Source: Kocuria sp.
GTDB lineage: Bacteria; Actinomycetota; Actinomycetes; Actinomycetales; Micrococcaceae
NCBI GenBank assembly: GCA_030454085.1
Contig: JAKDJD010000024.1
Coordinates: 1-35,449 of the forward strand
Direction of reading: 5' to 3'
DNA length: 35,449 nucleotides
Positions 1 to 6,495 of the stretch are shown piece by piece (position 1 is the first letter of the stretch; every line of letters begins with the position of its first letter). The notes beneath the pieces were generated by a model. That model saw nothing but the letters and a program-made list of their open reading frames with translations, was not told the DNA's origin and did no database searches. The position numbers and the translations under genes are program-made.

Positions 1-34
1 CCCGGGGGGTTCCCCCCGGGGCGGGGGGCTTTTT
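1..34 (+). terminator. Probable intrinsic terminator at the window edge
   Basis: Positions 1-9 and 12-20 are perfect inverted repeats around a TT loop, and a T-run follows at 30-34 after a further G-rich stretch. The T-run lies on the + side, so this would end a + strand gene lying before the window. The hairpin could also help stop transcription from the minus-strand lipoate ligase that ends at 59. The element is cut by the window edge, so its full stem cannot be judged. Confidence 0.45.
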
Positions 35-58
35 CCGCCGCGTCCGCGGACCGGCCCG

Positions 59-1129
59 TCACGGGACGCGGTGGGTCCACTCCTCGGTGCCGAATTTTTC
101 GTCCACGAGCCGACGCCCGGCCTCGAGGTCGGCTTCGGACAGCTCGGCCCACGTCGCACCTGTGCGCGCCTCGAAGGTGCGTCCCATCGTGGCGATGATC
201 CCCTCCCGGCTTTCCCCGGTCTGACGGCGCAGCGGGTCCACACGCTTCTTCGCGCTGCGAATCCCCTTGTCCGAAATCTTTGCCTGGCCGATGCGGAGGA
301 CTTCGGTCATCTTGTCCGCATCGATGTCATAGGACATGGTCACGTGGTGGAGGATCGCGCCACTGACTCGCTTCTGGGCCGCGCCCCCGATCTTCCCGCC
401 CGAGGACGTGATGTCGTTGATCGGTTTGTACCAGGCGTTGACCCCCAGTTCGCCGAGGGCCTGGAGCACCCACTGGTCGAGAAACACGTACGACTGTTCA
501 TAGCTCAGCCCCGCGACCAGCGAGGCGGGGGCATACATCGAGTAGGTCACGCAGTTGCCACCTTCCATGAACATCGCCCCGCCGCCTGAGACGCGCCGGA
601 CGACGTCGATCCCGTGCCGTTCGACGCCGTCGGGCTGCAATTCGTTCATGTAGGACTGGAACGAGCCGATCACCGTGGCCCTGTCCTCCCAGTCCCAGAA
701 CCTGAGCGTCGGCCCCCGGCGGCCCGCCGCGACCTCCTCCAACAGGTACTGGTCCAGGGCCACGTTGAGACTGGTCGGAAGGGGGCCGGGGCGCAAGAGG
801 GTCCAGTCGAAGTCGCCGAAATCCTTCGCCCCCGTGATGGCCCGGCGAACCACGAGGGCGACGTCGCCCGTCGAGAACCCGTGCAGGTCCAAATCGTCAC
901 CGAAGGCCGCGAGCGCTGCATCGAGCCGGGCGGTGAGGGCCGCGCCGTCGTCGGCGATCGAGGAACCCACCAGGGCGGGCGCGAGCTCGAAAAACGCCTC
1001 CTCGGGCTCCAGGAAGAAGTCCCCCGAGATCGTGGCGTTCGTGATCCGGTCACCGTCGACGACGACGTCCGCGACCACGAGCTTGCCGCCGGCCACCTTG
1101 TGTTCTGCGTGGAATGTCTGCTCAGCCAT
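59..1129 (-). CDS. lplA: Lipoate-protein ligase family protein, accessory domain fused in front of catalytic domain
   Basis: The 356-residue protein probably attaches lipoate, via lipoyl-AMP, to lipoyl domains of 2-oxoacid dehydrogenases or glycine cleavage H protein in the cytoplasm. Residues about 110-356 form the biotin/lipoate A/B ligase domain: RRVSGGGAMF at 178-187 is the lipoate-binding loop and K246 in the NDITSSGGKIGGAAQKR stretch is the expected catalytic lysine. Residues 1-95 (GGKLVVADVVVDGDRI, then GDFFLEPEE) resemble the accessory LplB domain, which is C-terminal in E. coli LplA but N-terminal here. The ATG at 1129 has no convincing Shine-Dalgarno, but TAGGGT at 1141-1136 lies 6 bases upstream, as for a leaderless mRNA. 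No lipoate synthesis genes are nearby. An octanoyltransferase role is a less likely alternative. Confidence 0.85.
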   Translation of the reverse strand: MAEQTFHAEHKVAGGKLVVADVVVDGDRITNATISGDFFLEPEEAFFELAPALVGSSIADDGAALTARLDAALAAFGDDLDLHGFSTGDVALVVRRAITGAKDFGDFDWTLLRPGPLPTSLNVALDQYLLEEVAAGRRGPTLRFWDWEDRATVIGSFQSYMNELQPDGVERHGIDVVRRVSGGGAMFMEGGNCVTYSMYAPASLVAGLSYEQSYVFLDQWVLQALGELGVNAWYKPINDITSSGGKIGGAAQKRVSGAILHHVTMSYDIDADKMTEVLRIGQAKISDKGIRSAKKRVDPLRRQTGESREGIIATMGRTFEARTGATWAELSEADLEAGRRLVDEKFGTEEWTHRVP

Positions 1130-1135
1130 GACTAC

Positions 1136-1141
1136 ACCCTA
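1136..1141 (-). promoter_or_regulatory. Possible -10 element giving a leaderless mRNA
   Basis: On the minus strand TAGGGT (TANNNT type) ends 6 bases before the ATG at 1129, so transcription would begin at or next to the start codon. No good -35 hexamer is visible at the usual distance. Leaderless transcripts are common in actinobacteria. Confidence 0.3.
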
Positions 1142-1166
1142 CGCACGGCGACGACCCCGCCACCAT

Positions 1167-1256
1167 GCCGGTCGCCCGGTAGGGGCTGCCGGTCGCCCAG
1201 CTAGGGGCCCGGCTCGATGCGCCCGGGCAGACGTGCGGCTCGATGCGCCCGGGCAG
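1167..1256. repeat. Two adjacent short tandem duplications
   Basis: GCCGGTCGCCCGGTAGGGG at 1167-1185 recurs as a near copy at 1188-1207 (period 21). Directly after it, a 20-base unit GGCTCGATGCGCCCGGGCAG occurs at 1211-1230 and again, identical, at 1237-1256 (period 26). No gene is supported across them on either strand. They look like replication-slippage duplications in noncoding DNA. Confidence 0.75.
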
Positions 1257-1290
1257 AGGCGCGCACGAAACCCCGCACGCCCCCGTCGTG

Positions 1291-1445
1291 GGTGGCGGTT
1301 GCCCGCCTCAACGCTTACCCGTTTGGGTGGTTGCCCACCTCGGTTCGGTGGCGGTTACCCGATTCGGTGGCGCCGACCCTCGTCAAGAGGCGGTTAAACC
1401 CCCACCTTATAAGGGCAAACACCTCGAATTCGGGTAACCGCCACC
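1291..1445. repeat. Family of GGTGGCGGTTRCCCG repeats, direct and inverted
   Basis: The motif GGTGGCGGTTRCCCG is seen at 1291-1305 (G variant) and 1347-1361 (A variant). An exact inverted copy TCGGGTAACCGCCACC lies at 1430-1445. The arms 1347-1362 and 1430-1445 pair over 16 bases around a 67-base spacer. A shorter related phrase GGGTGGTTGCCCACC sits at 1325-1339. I find no supported gene here. The pattern could be a mobile intergenic repeat unit, a protein-binding array or a structured RNA. Confidence 0.65.
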
Positions 1446-1495
1446 CAACCGCCCTCCCCACGGGCACGACGGCGTCGTCATCCTGGACGATGCGC

Positions 1496-1558
1496 CCGCG
1501 AGGTGGCAGCCCCGTGCGGTTTTAGCCGCAAGTTCCGCACAAGACCGCCACCTCGCGG
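1496..1558. repeat. Nested inverted repeat (hairpin) before the acetyltransferase gene
   Basis: CCGCGAGGTGGC at 1496-1507 is a perfect inverted copy of 1547-1558. Inside it TGCGG at 1515-1519 pairs with CCGCA at 1526-1530. The phrase GCACAAGA recurs at 1537-1544 and 1567-1574. The element lies about 50 bases before a possible -10 (TAGACT, 1606-1611), so it is probably outside the downstream transcript. Its function is unknown. Confidence 0.55.
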
Positions 1559-1662
1559 CAAGCAGCGCACAAGAACCCCACCCCACAAACCCGCCGCACC
1601 CGCCATAGACTGAAGAAACCGCAGCGAACAACGGGATCACAGCGGCCGGGAGGCGAGGACCA

Positions 1663-2232
1663 GTGACGAACACCGAGCGAGCGGCAACGACCGACCGACC
1701 CGAGGACCGCACAGAGCGGCTCGACCTGCACGTTCCACGCATGTCCGACCTGGACGAACTGCACCGGCTGTATTCGGACCCGCGCGTGTGGACACATTTG
1801 CCGAGCGGCAGGTTCGCTGACGTCGGGACGACGCGCGATGTCCTGGCGGGCTGGATTTCAGCCTGGAATGCAGGCCTCGGAACCTGGGTCGCGCGAGAGG
1901 ACGGCAAGGTGGTCGGTCACGGAGGTTGTGCCCTGCGCGGCGGCGTGTTCTGGAATCTGGGGTACCGGTTTTTCCCCGAGGCCCAAGGGCGAGGCCTGGC
2001 CACGGAGCTATCGCGTCGAGCCCTCGATCGGGCGAAGACGCTTCGCCCGGAGACCCCGATCGTGGCCTACCTGCTCGAGAACAACCGGGCGTCGGCCGCA
2101 GTCGCCGAAAAACTGGGCCTCACGCTCCGCCACCGTGGACCTGACGCGGGAAACCCCGACCCTTCCGCGATACGCGTGGTCTACGCCGACAGGCCGCTCC
2201 CGCCGGATGCACTGAAAGCGACGCAGAAGTAG
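1663..2232 (+). CDS. GNAT family N-acetyltransferase (RimJ/RimL-like)
   Basis: The 189-residue cytosolic protein has the GNAT fold and would transfer acetyl from acetyl-CoA to an amine on a protein or small molecule; the acceptor cannot be told from sequence. The acetyl-CoA loop is seen as QGRGLA at 108-113 after a beta strand WNLGYRFF, and the ENNRAS motif at 139-144 followed by AEKLGL is typical of the RimJ/RimL branch. The first 18 residues are polar and probably disordered. It starts with GTG at 1663 preceded by a purine-rich GGGAGGCGAGG. A possible -10 TAGACT lies at 1606-1611, giving a leader of about 45 bases. It converges on the lipoprotein gene 39 bases downstream. Confidence 0.85.
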   Translation: MTNTERAATTDRPEDRTERLDLHVPRMSDLDELHRLYSDPRVWTHLPSGRFADVGTTRDVLAGWISAWNAGLGTWVAREDGKVVGHGGCALRGGVFWNLGYRFFPEAQGRGLATELSRRALDRAKTLRPETPIVAYLLENNRASAAVAEKLGLTLRHRGPDAGNPDPSAIRVVYADRPLPPDALKATQK

Positions 2233-2271
2233 CAAACGGGCGACGCCGGGACGGGTCCGGACCGACCGGGA

Positions 2272-3279
2272 CTACTGGTAGGTGACCACCCACGGCTTGG
2301 GATCCATCTGGTAGGTCTGCTCCGGTGTGAACATCGGGGTGTCTTCGTCGTAGAAGTTCTTCCACGACATGCGGATGCCCTGGGGCAGCCCCTTCTGCAA
2401 TGCCTCCCAGGTCTCTTTCTTGAGTCCCGGAGTACCGTGGCCGTCCGCGTGCAGGGTCAATGCCAGTTCCGGGTGGGATGTATCGATCTGCTCGCGATTC
2501 GTGATCATGGATCCGGCGAATTGGTGGATGACCACGGCCTTCTGCGGCAGGTTCTCACGTTTGGTCAGGTCCGCGACGTAGCGGAGGGAATCGTTGATCT
2601 CGGAAGCGTCCACGGACCCGATCTGCTCGAGAGGTTTCTGCCCGGGGGCCAGTCGCCATTCCGCGTCCAGACCGACGCCGACGTTCGGGTCCTTGAGGAT
2701 GTCCTCGTATTCCTTGATCTGGCTCGTGAAGTCCTGCAACCCGGGCTGGAGGTCCAGGATCACGTACACGCCGTTCTTCTTGGCCTCGTCCAGGAGCGGC
2801 CGCAGCTGCTCGGGAGTCATCTCGTTGGAATAGTCCCCGTCCTCGCCCGGCGCCGCATCCGCGACCGAGGCGATGACTTCGAAGGCCGGAATAACGGGCT
2901 CCTCGCTGTGCGGCTCGTACTGCTTGGCCAGGTCCTTGACCCGTTTGACCGAGGCCGCGGGATCCTGTTCACCGAGCACGCCCAGGGAAGGATTTCCGGG
3001 TGCTCCGTACAGCGCAACCATGCGACGATCCGGGAACACGGTCTTCCCGCCGCCGATCAGCTCGTTCTTCTTCGCTTTCTTGGGTAAGGAATCCCCATCC
3101 GTCTTCGAGTCCTTGGACGATCCCTTGGAGGCATCGCCGGAGGACTGAGTCTGCGAGGCATGGGGCGACGAGGACTTGTTGTCCCCCGAATCGGCGGAGC
3201 ACCCTCCCAAGAACAGTGCGGATGTGATGAGAAGTGCGGCCGAGGCGCGCGCGGACAGGGCCTTGCCTGTGCAAGTCAT
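2272..3279 (-). CDS. Secreted lipoprotein, possible TIM-barrel-like domain, function unknown
   Basis: The 335-residue precursor has a basic start, a hydrophobic stretch at about 12-24 and a lipobox LGGC with the lipidated cysteine at 27, so it should be anchored to the outer face of the membrane. Residues 28-70 are a Ser/Lys/Asp-rich linker. The rest is globular with alternating strands and helices (VALYGAPG, VIPAFEVIA, VYVILDLQPG, VGVGLDAEW, KAVVIHQF, GIRMSWKNFYDED), which suggests a glycosidase-like barrel. I do not recognise a named family and see no proven catalytic pair. Start is ATG 3279 with a GGGGAA ribosome site. It has its own probable promoter and diverges from the C39-like protease gene. 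Confidence 0.8.
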   Translation of the reverse strand: MTCTGKALSARASAALLITSALFLGGCSADSGDNKSSSPHASQTQSSGDASKGSSKDSKTDGDSLPKKAKKNELIGGGKTVFPDRRMVALYGAPGNPSLGVLGEQDPAASVKRVKDLAKQYEPHSEEPVIPAFEVIASVADAAPGEDGDYSNEMTPEQLRPLLDEAKKNGVYVILDLQPGLQDFTSQIKEYEDILKDPNVGVGLDAEWRLAPGQKPLEQIGSVDASEINDSLRYVADLTKRENLPQKAVVIHQFAGSMITNREQIDTSHPELALTLHADGHGTPGLKKETWEALQKGLPQGIRMSWKNFYDEDTPMFTPEQTYQMDPKPWVVTYQ

Positions 3280-3320
3280 AGTGAGGTTCCCCAGTGGTTC
3301 AGAAAGTGGATCAGTACCTC

Positions 3321-3348
3321 AGAGTACAGAACCATGAGAGTTCGACAA
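3321..3348 (-). promoter_or_regulatory. Probable promoter of the lipoprotein gene
   Basis: On the minus strand TTGTCG (3348-3343) and TACTCT (3326-3321) are 16 bases apart, which fits an actinobacterial sigma-A promoter with a weak -35. Transcription would start near 3314 and leave a leader of about 35 bases. Confidence 0.35.
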
Positions 3349-3687
3349 AACGGTTGAATGGCCGGTCCACCAACCTACCATTCACGCCAAACAGTCGCCT
3401 GGCTAGGTAAAACGTATCGATTGAAGGATCCAGGAAACATATCCCCTTCCAGGGAGCCACCGTGGGAGAAATTTCAAGTAAACATTTATCGAACTGTCGA
3501 AACGACACTCATATACCTATTCGTTGATGCATAATCAACCATTCGGGGAATTTTTCACGAGGACCACATTTTCTCCCTATACCTCCCGAACGACACCGCG
3601 CCCGGCGCCATCACGCATTGGTGTTATCTATTACAAATTGCTCATTAAGGGGTTTATCGCGGCGTTCACACATTTTGAGTGACGTCG
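3349..3687. other. AT-richer intergenic region without a supported gene
   Basis: This stretch is visibly richer in A and T than the rest of the window. The one minus-strand ORF of 65 codons in it (3311-3508) has no ribosome site or recognisable domain. GTTGAT at 3523-3528 and ATCAAC at 3534-3539 form a perfect 6-5-6 dyad, which might be an operator for either flanking gene. Nothing else is supported. Confidence 0.5.
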
Positions 3688-3717
3688 TTGACTCGGAACA
3701 CACCGTCTTCCTACGCT
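3688..3717 (+). promoter_or_regulatory. Promoter of the C39-like protease gene
   Basis: TTGACT at 3688-3693 and TACGCT at 3712-3717 with an 18-base spacer are a good match to the actinobacterial sigma-A consensus. Transcription would begin near 3724, which excludes the upstream in-frame start at 3618 and supports translation from 3762. Confidence 0.65.
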
Positions 3718-3761
3718 CAGTTCTGCCCGAAACAGTAGAAACAGACGGTAAGGAACATTCG

Positions 3762-4421
3762 ATGATGAATAACTTCAAGCGCAGGTTCGTTGCAGGTGCG
3801 GCTATCGCTTCCCTGGCCACCGGTGCCATGGCTGGCGCCGCGAACGCGACCACCGCGGCCCCCGAGAGTGCGGACACTGCCCAGGCGTCGACCCAGGCGG
3901 AGCACAAGTTCCAGTACATCAGCCAGGTGCAGGGACAGGCCTCGCAGTACAACGATTGCGGCCCCGCGAGCATCCTGATGGCTCTCCTGCAGGGCGGTGG
4001 CAAGCTGCCGAGCGACTACTCGGCTTCCGACCAGAGTGCCGCCATGACCCAGATCCGTGAAGAGGCCGGACGAGGCAATTCCGAATTCCTCCAGAGCGAT
4101 GACGTCGCCACGATCCTGAGCAACCACGGCGTCAAGGGCACGGCCCATGTGAACGGAGAGGCCACCAACTCGATCGAGCAAATCAAGGACGGCAAGGGTG
4201 CCGTGGTCCTGACGCAGACCGGGGTCATTGAGGGCGAGGACGCCGAGCCGGGATACGGACACTTCGTCTACATTTCCGGTTACAACAAGGACAAGGGAAC
4301 CTTCACGGTCAACGACCCGCTGAAGACCTCGAAGAAGTCCTACCAGGCCACCGAGACTCAGCTGACCAACATCATCACGACGGCGGCCCAGGGCAACACT
4401 CCCTGGGTCTACACGGTCTGA
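3762..4421 (+). CDS. Secreted C39-like (papain-fold) cysteine protease
   Basis: The 219-residue precursor starts at ATG 3762 (a second ATG follows at once) behind AAGGAAC. An open frame reaches back to 3618 but the promoter at 3688-3717 lies inside that extension. A Sec signal peptide MMNNFKRRFVAGAA... ends at ANA(29)|T. After a short Ala/Thr/Ser linker comes a peptidase_C39_2-like domain: NDCGPASILMAL with catalytic C66, GYGHFVYISGYN with H167, and VNDP with D185. The family cleaves peptides outside the cell or, in other settings, trims leader peptides. No ABC domain, bacteriocin precursor or substrate gene is adjacent, so the target is unknown. Two stem-loops follow the stop. Confidence 0.82.
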   Translation: MMNNFKRRFVAGAAIASLATGAMAGAANATTAAPESADTAQASTQAEHKFQYISQVQGQASQYNDCGPASILMALLQGGGKLPSDYSASDQSAAMTQIREEAGRGNSEFLQSDDVATILSNHGVKGTAHVNGEATNSIEQIKDGKGAVVLTQTGVIEGEDAEPGYGHFVYISGYNKDKGTFTVNDPLKTSKKSYQATETQLTNIITTAAQGNTPWVYTV

Positions 4422-4440
4422 GTTTCCGACCGTGATCTCC

Positions 4441-4511
4441 CACCGGTATTGAGCCGGTGAGAGTTCGGCGAGAGCAGGCGCCGGTTTCCGTCAATCGGAG
4501 ACCGGCGCCTG
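4441..4511 (+). terminator. Two stem-loops after the C39-like protease gene
   Basis: CACCGG at 4441-4446 pairs with CCGGTG at 4454-4459. The main hairpin pairs 4475-4490 with 4496-4511, 16 positions with a single G-T wobble and a 5-base loop TCAAT. There is no clear T-run after it, so it is a strong stem with uncertain intrinsic termination. Confidence 0.55.
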
Positions 4512-4643
4512 TCCGCGTTCTCACGAGTGTGCGTCGATCGGGATTCACCCATCTCACGACCTCGCTGGGTACAGTTGGGAAGCGAAGTGTTGCCGCGGCG
4601 ACCGAAACACACCTCGCTGAGATGAGCCACCGAGAGGACGTTC

Positions 4644-6179
4644 ATGACCCAGAACCCCTACGGCCCCCCTCCAGGCCCCGATTACGAGAGGGACGCCCAC
4701 AAGTACGGGGCGCCCGGGGTCCATCCGCCGGAATCCGCGTTGCCGTCCCAGCCACTGGCCGACGACGTCAGCAACGGTTGGGTCCCGGAGGACTCCCGTC
4801 AACGAGCACGTAGCCCTCTGCCGGGGCCTTCGCTGTTTTCGACGCAGTCCCTCCTGGGGGAAGGATTGCGCGGCAAGTTGCGGCATCCTGGGGAGATCCC
4901 GTGGCTCATCGTGGGGATCTGCTTCACGATCGCGGCCTACACCTTCGCTTTCTGGGTCCTCTTCATCCGGACGTTCATGCCGATGATCACGACGCCGACC
5001 ACGTACACGGAGGCCGACACCGCGTCGACCTTTGACCAGCTACTGGCCCTGATGTGCATCGTTCCGATCGCGATTTTCATCAGTCGCGGCATCCTGTACG
5101 GCCAGATGCGACTCAGCGGCGTCCGCATCACCCCCACACAGTTCCCCGAGGCCTACGAGATGCTCGTGGGCGCAGCCAAAGCCCACGGTCTGCGCCGTGT
5201 ACCGGACGCCTACGTGGTTCTGGGCAACGGCATGATCAACGCTTTCGCCTCGGGTCATGGTCACCGTCGCTTCGTCGCGATCTACTCCGACCTGTTCGAG
5301 GTCGGCGGCGAGGCCCGTGATCCGGACGCCTTGCGTTTCATCATCGGCCACGAGGTCGGTCACATTGCCGCCGGCCACACCTCATATTTCCGGCTCCTGG
5401 GCATTTCGGCCTTCCAGAACGTGCCGTTCCTGGCCTCGATCCTCTCCAGGGCACAGGAGTACACCGCGGACAACTTCGGTTACCGGTATTGCCCGCGCGG
5501 ATCAGAGGGCACGATCCGCACCCTGGCGGCCGGCAAGTACCTGAACAAGGACGTGAATTTCCAGGAGTTGGCGGACCGTGCCGTCTACGAGCGCGGACTG
5601 TTCACGTGGCTCGCCAACCTCAACATGTCCCATCCGGCGACGACGTGGCGCGCTCACGCCCTGCGCGACCGCTCCCGTCCCGGCCGTCTCATCTGGCGTC
5701 CGCGGTTCAACCCGGCGAACAACCCACTGTCCATGGTTCCCGCCGCGGAACCGGCGGCTTCCTGGCCGGATCCACTCCAGAGCACCGAGTTCCTGGGCAC
5801 GTACCCGGAGAAGCCAGGCAATGCGCACTGGGGCGTCAACGTTGTCTCCGACAAGGAGGTCGCCGACCGCCGTGACCGCGTGATCCCCGACCTCCTGGAC
5901 ATCTATTGGGCCGGCCCCGGTCGACGCGGATTCGGCGGCCCGAACGGCCCTGCCGGCCCGAACGGTCCTGCCGGCCCGAATGGTCCTGCCGGCCGGAACC
6001 CCGCCGCAGGCCCGGAGGGTTCCACCGGTTCCACGGACGACAACTCGGCGCGCCCCCGCCGCTCGAGCGGCTACGGCATTGACCCCGAGCCCGGAAACGG
6101 ACGCCGGCCGACCCCTCCGGAGACCCGTGATTCGCCGGATTCCTCGGGAGACAACCCACAACCGCCCGAGAACGGCTGA
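4644..6179 (+). CDS. M48 family membrane zinc metallopeptidase
   Basis: The 511-residue membrane protease has a Pro/Gly-rich cytosolic N-terminus (1-80), two membrane segments at about 86-109 and 132-152, and an M48 (HtpX/Ste24-like) catalytic domain. Zinc ligands are H236 and H240 in HEVGH and E272 in EYTAD. M48 proteases degrade or process membrane or surface proteins. The long N-terminus and the disordered tail from about 425 on are unusual extras; the tail begins with three perfect GPNGPA-GPNGPA-GPNGPA-type units (residues 432-449). The ATG start follows GAGAGGA at a good distance. TACAGT at 4570-4575 may be a -10. It is monocistronic, closed by a 19-bp hairpin. Confidence 0.88.
   Translation: MTQNPYGPPPGPDYERDAHKYGAPGVHPPESALPSQPLADDVSNGWVPEDSRQRARSPLPGPSLFSTQSLLGEGLRGKLRHPGEIPWLIVGICFTIAAYTFAFWVLFIRTFMPMITTPTTYTEADTASTFDQLLALMCIVPIAIFISRGILYGQMRLSGVRITPTQFPEAYEMLVGAAKAHGLRRVPDAYVVLGNGMINAFASGHGHRRFVAIYSDLFEVGGEARDPDALRFIIGHEVGHIAAGHTSYFRLLGISAFQNVPFLASILSRAQEYTADNFGYRYCPRGSEGTIRTLAAGKYLNKDVNFQELADRAVYERGLFTWLANLNMSHPATTWRAHALRDRSRPGRLIWRPRFNPANNPLSMVPAAEPAASWPDPLQSTEFLGTYPEKPGNAHWGVNVVSDKEVADRRDRVIPDLLDIYWAGPGRRGFGGPNGPAGPNGPAGPNGPAGRNPAAGPEGSTGSTDDNSARPRRSSGYGIDPEPGNGRRPTPPETRDSPDSSGDNPQPPENG
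5937..5990 (+). repeat. Three in-frame 18-base tandem repeats in the M48 protease gene
   Basis: The unit GGCCCGAACGGCCCTGCC at 5937-5954 is repeated at 5955-5972 and 5973-5990 with one or two silent changes, coding for GPNGPA three times. A partial fourth copy starts at 5991. Copy number could change by slippage without breaking the frame. Confidence 0.9.
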
Positions 6180-6195
6180 TTCGGACTGCGGTATC

Positions 6196-6240
6196 ACGCG
6201 AAGCGCCCCCTGCCACGTCAAGGCAGGGGGCGCTTCGCGT
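6196..6240 (+). terminator. Strong hairpin after the M48 protease gene
   Basis: Positions 6196-6214 and 6222-6240 form a perfect 19-bp stem with a 7-base loop ACGTCAA, 16 bases after the stop codon. It lacks a T-run but is among the most stable structures in the window. Confidence 0.65.
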
Positions 6241-6409
6241 AGCCGACGTCGTCGACGAGCTGGAAGAGATCGTCCGCGTCGTCACGACTCGGGATTCTCT
6301 GCCCGGCAACAACCTGTTCGCGGCGCATGAGTCCGCCTCACCCCATTCCCATCGACTCGGATCGCGTGCTACGCTCGTCTCGCTTCTGCCCCCGAACAAA
6401 GGAAATGCA

Positions 6410-6442
6410 TTGGACAGTGCACCTCTCGCCGCCATCGGCTGA
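6410..6442 (+). CDS. Possible 10-residue leader peptide before the ABC-F gene
   Basis: A TTG start at 6410 follows AAAGGAA at 5 bases and opens a frame MDSAPLAAIG ending in TGA at 6442. It stops 12 bases before a stem that can cover the ribosome site of the ABC-F gene. Genes for antibiotic-resistance ABC-F proteins are often controlled by such leaders through ribosome stalling. A possible -10 TACGCT lies at 6370-6375. The short length makes coding status uncertain; conservation of the peptide in relatives would decide. Confidence 0.3.
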   Translation: MDSAPLAAIG

Positions 6443-6453
6443 GCAGGACCTTC

Positions 6454-6491
6454 GCGTCCGCTCGGCCGGCCATCACACGCTGAGAGGACGC
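6454..6491 (+). promoter_or_regulatory. Possible Shine-Dalgarno-sequestering stem of the ABC-F gene
   Basis: GCGTCCGCTC at 6454-6463 can pair with GAGAGGACGC at 6482-6491 in 9 of 10 positions; the second arm contains the ribosome site GAGAGGA. A competing small hairpin GGAC (6446-6449) with GTCC (6456-6459) would release it. This is a plausible translational attenuator, inferred from pairing alone. Confidence 0.4.
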
Positions 6492-6495
6492 CTTT

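Noticed and set aside
1291..1445. CRISPR array
   Set aside because: The repeats are too few, unevenly spaced and partly inverted, and no cas gene is present.
3311..3508. 65-codon minus-strand ORF in the AT-richer gap
   Set aside because: No ribosome site, no domain, and it overlaps the probable lipoprotein promoter.
3618..3761. N-terminal extension of the C39-like protease
   Set aside because: The promoter at 3688-3717 and the signal peptide starting at 3762 show that the extra codons are not translated.
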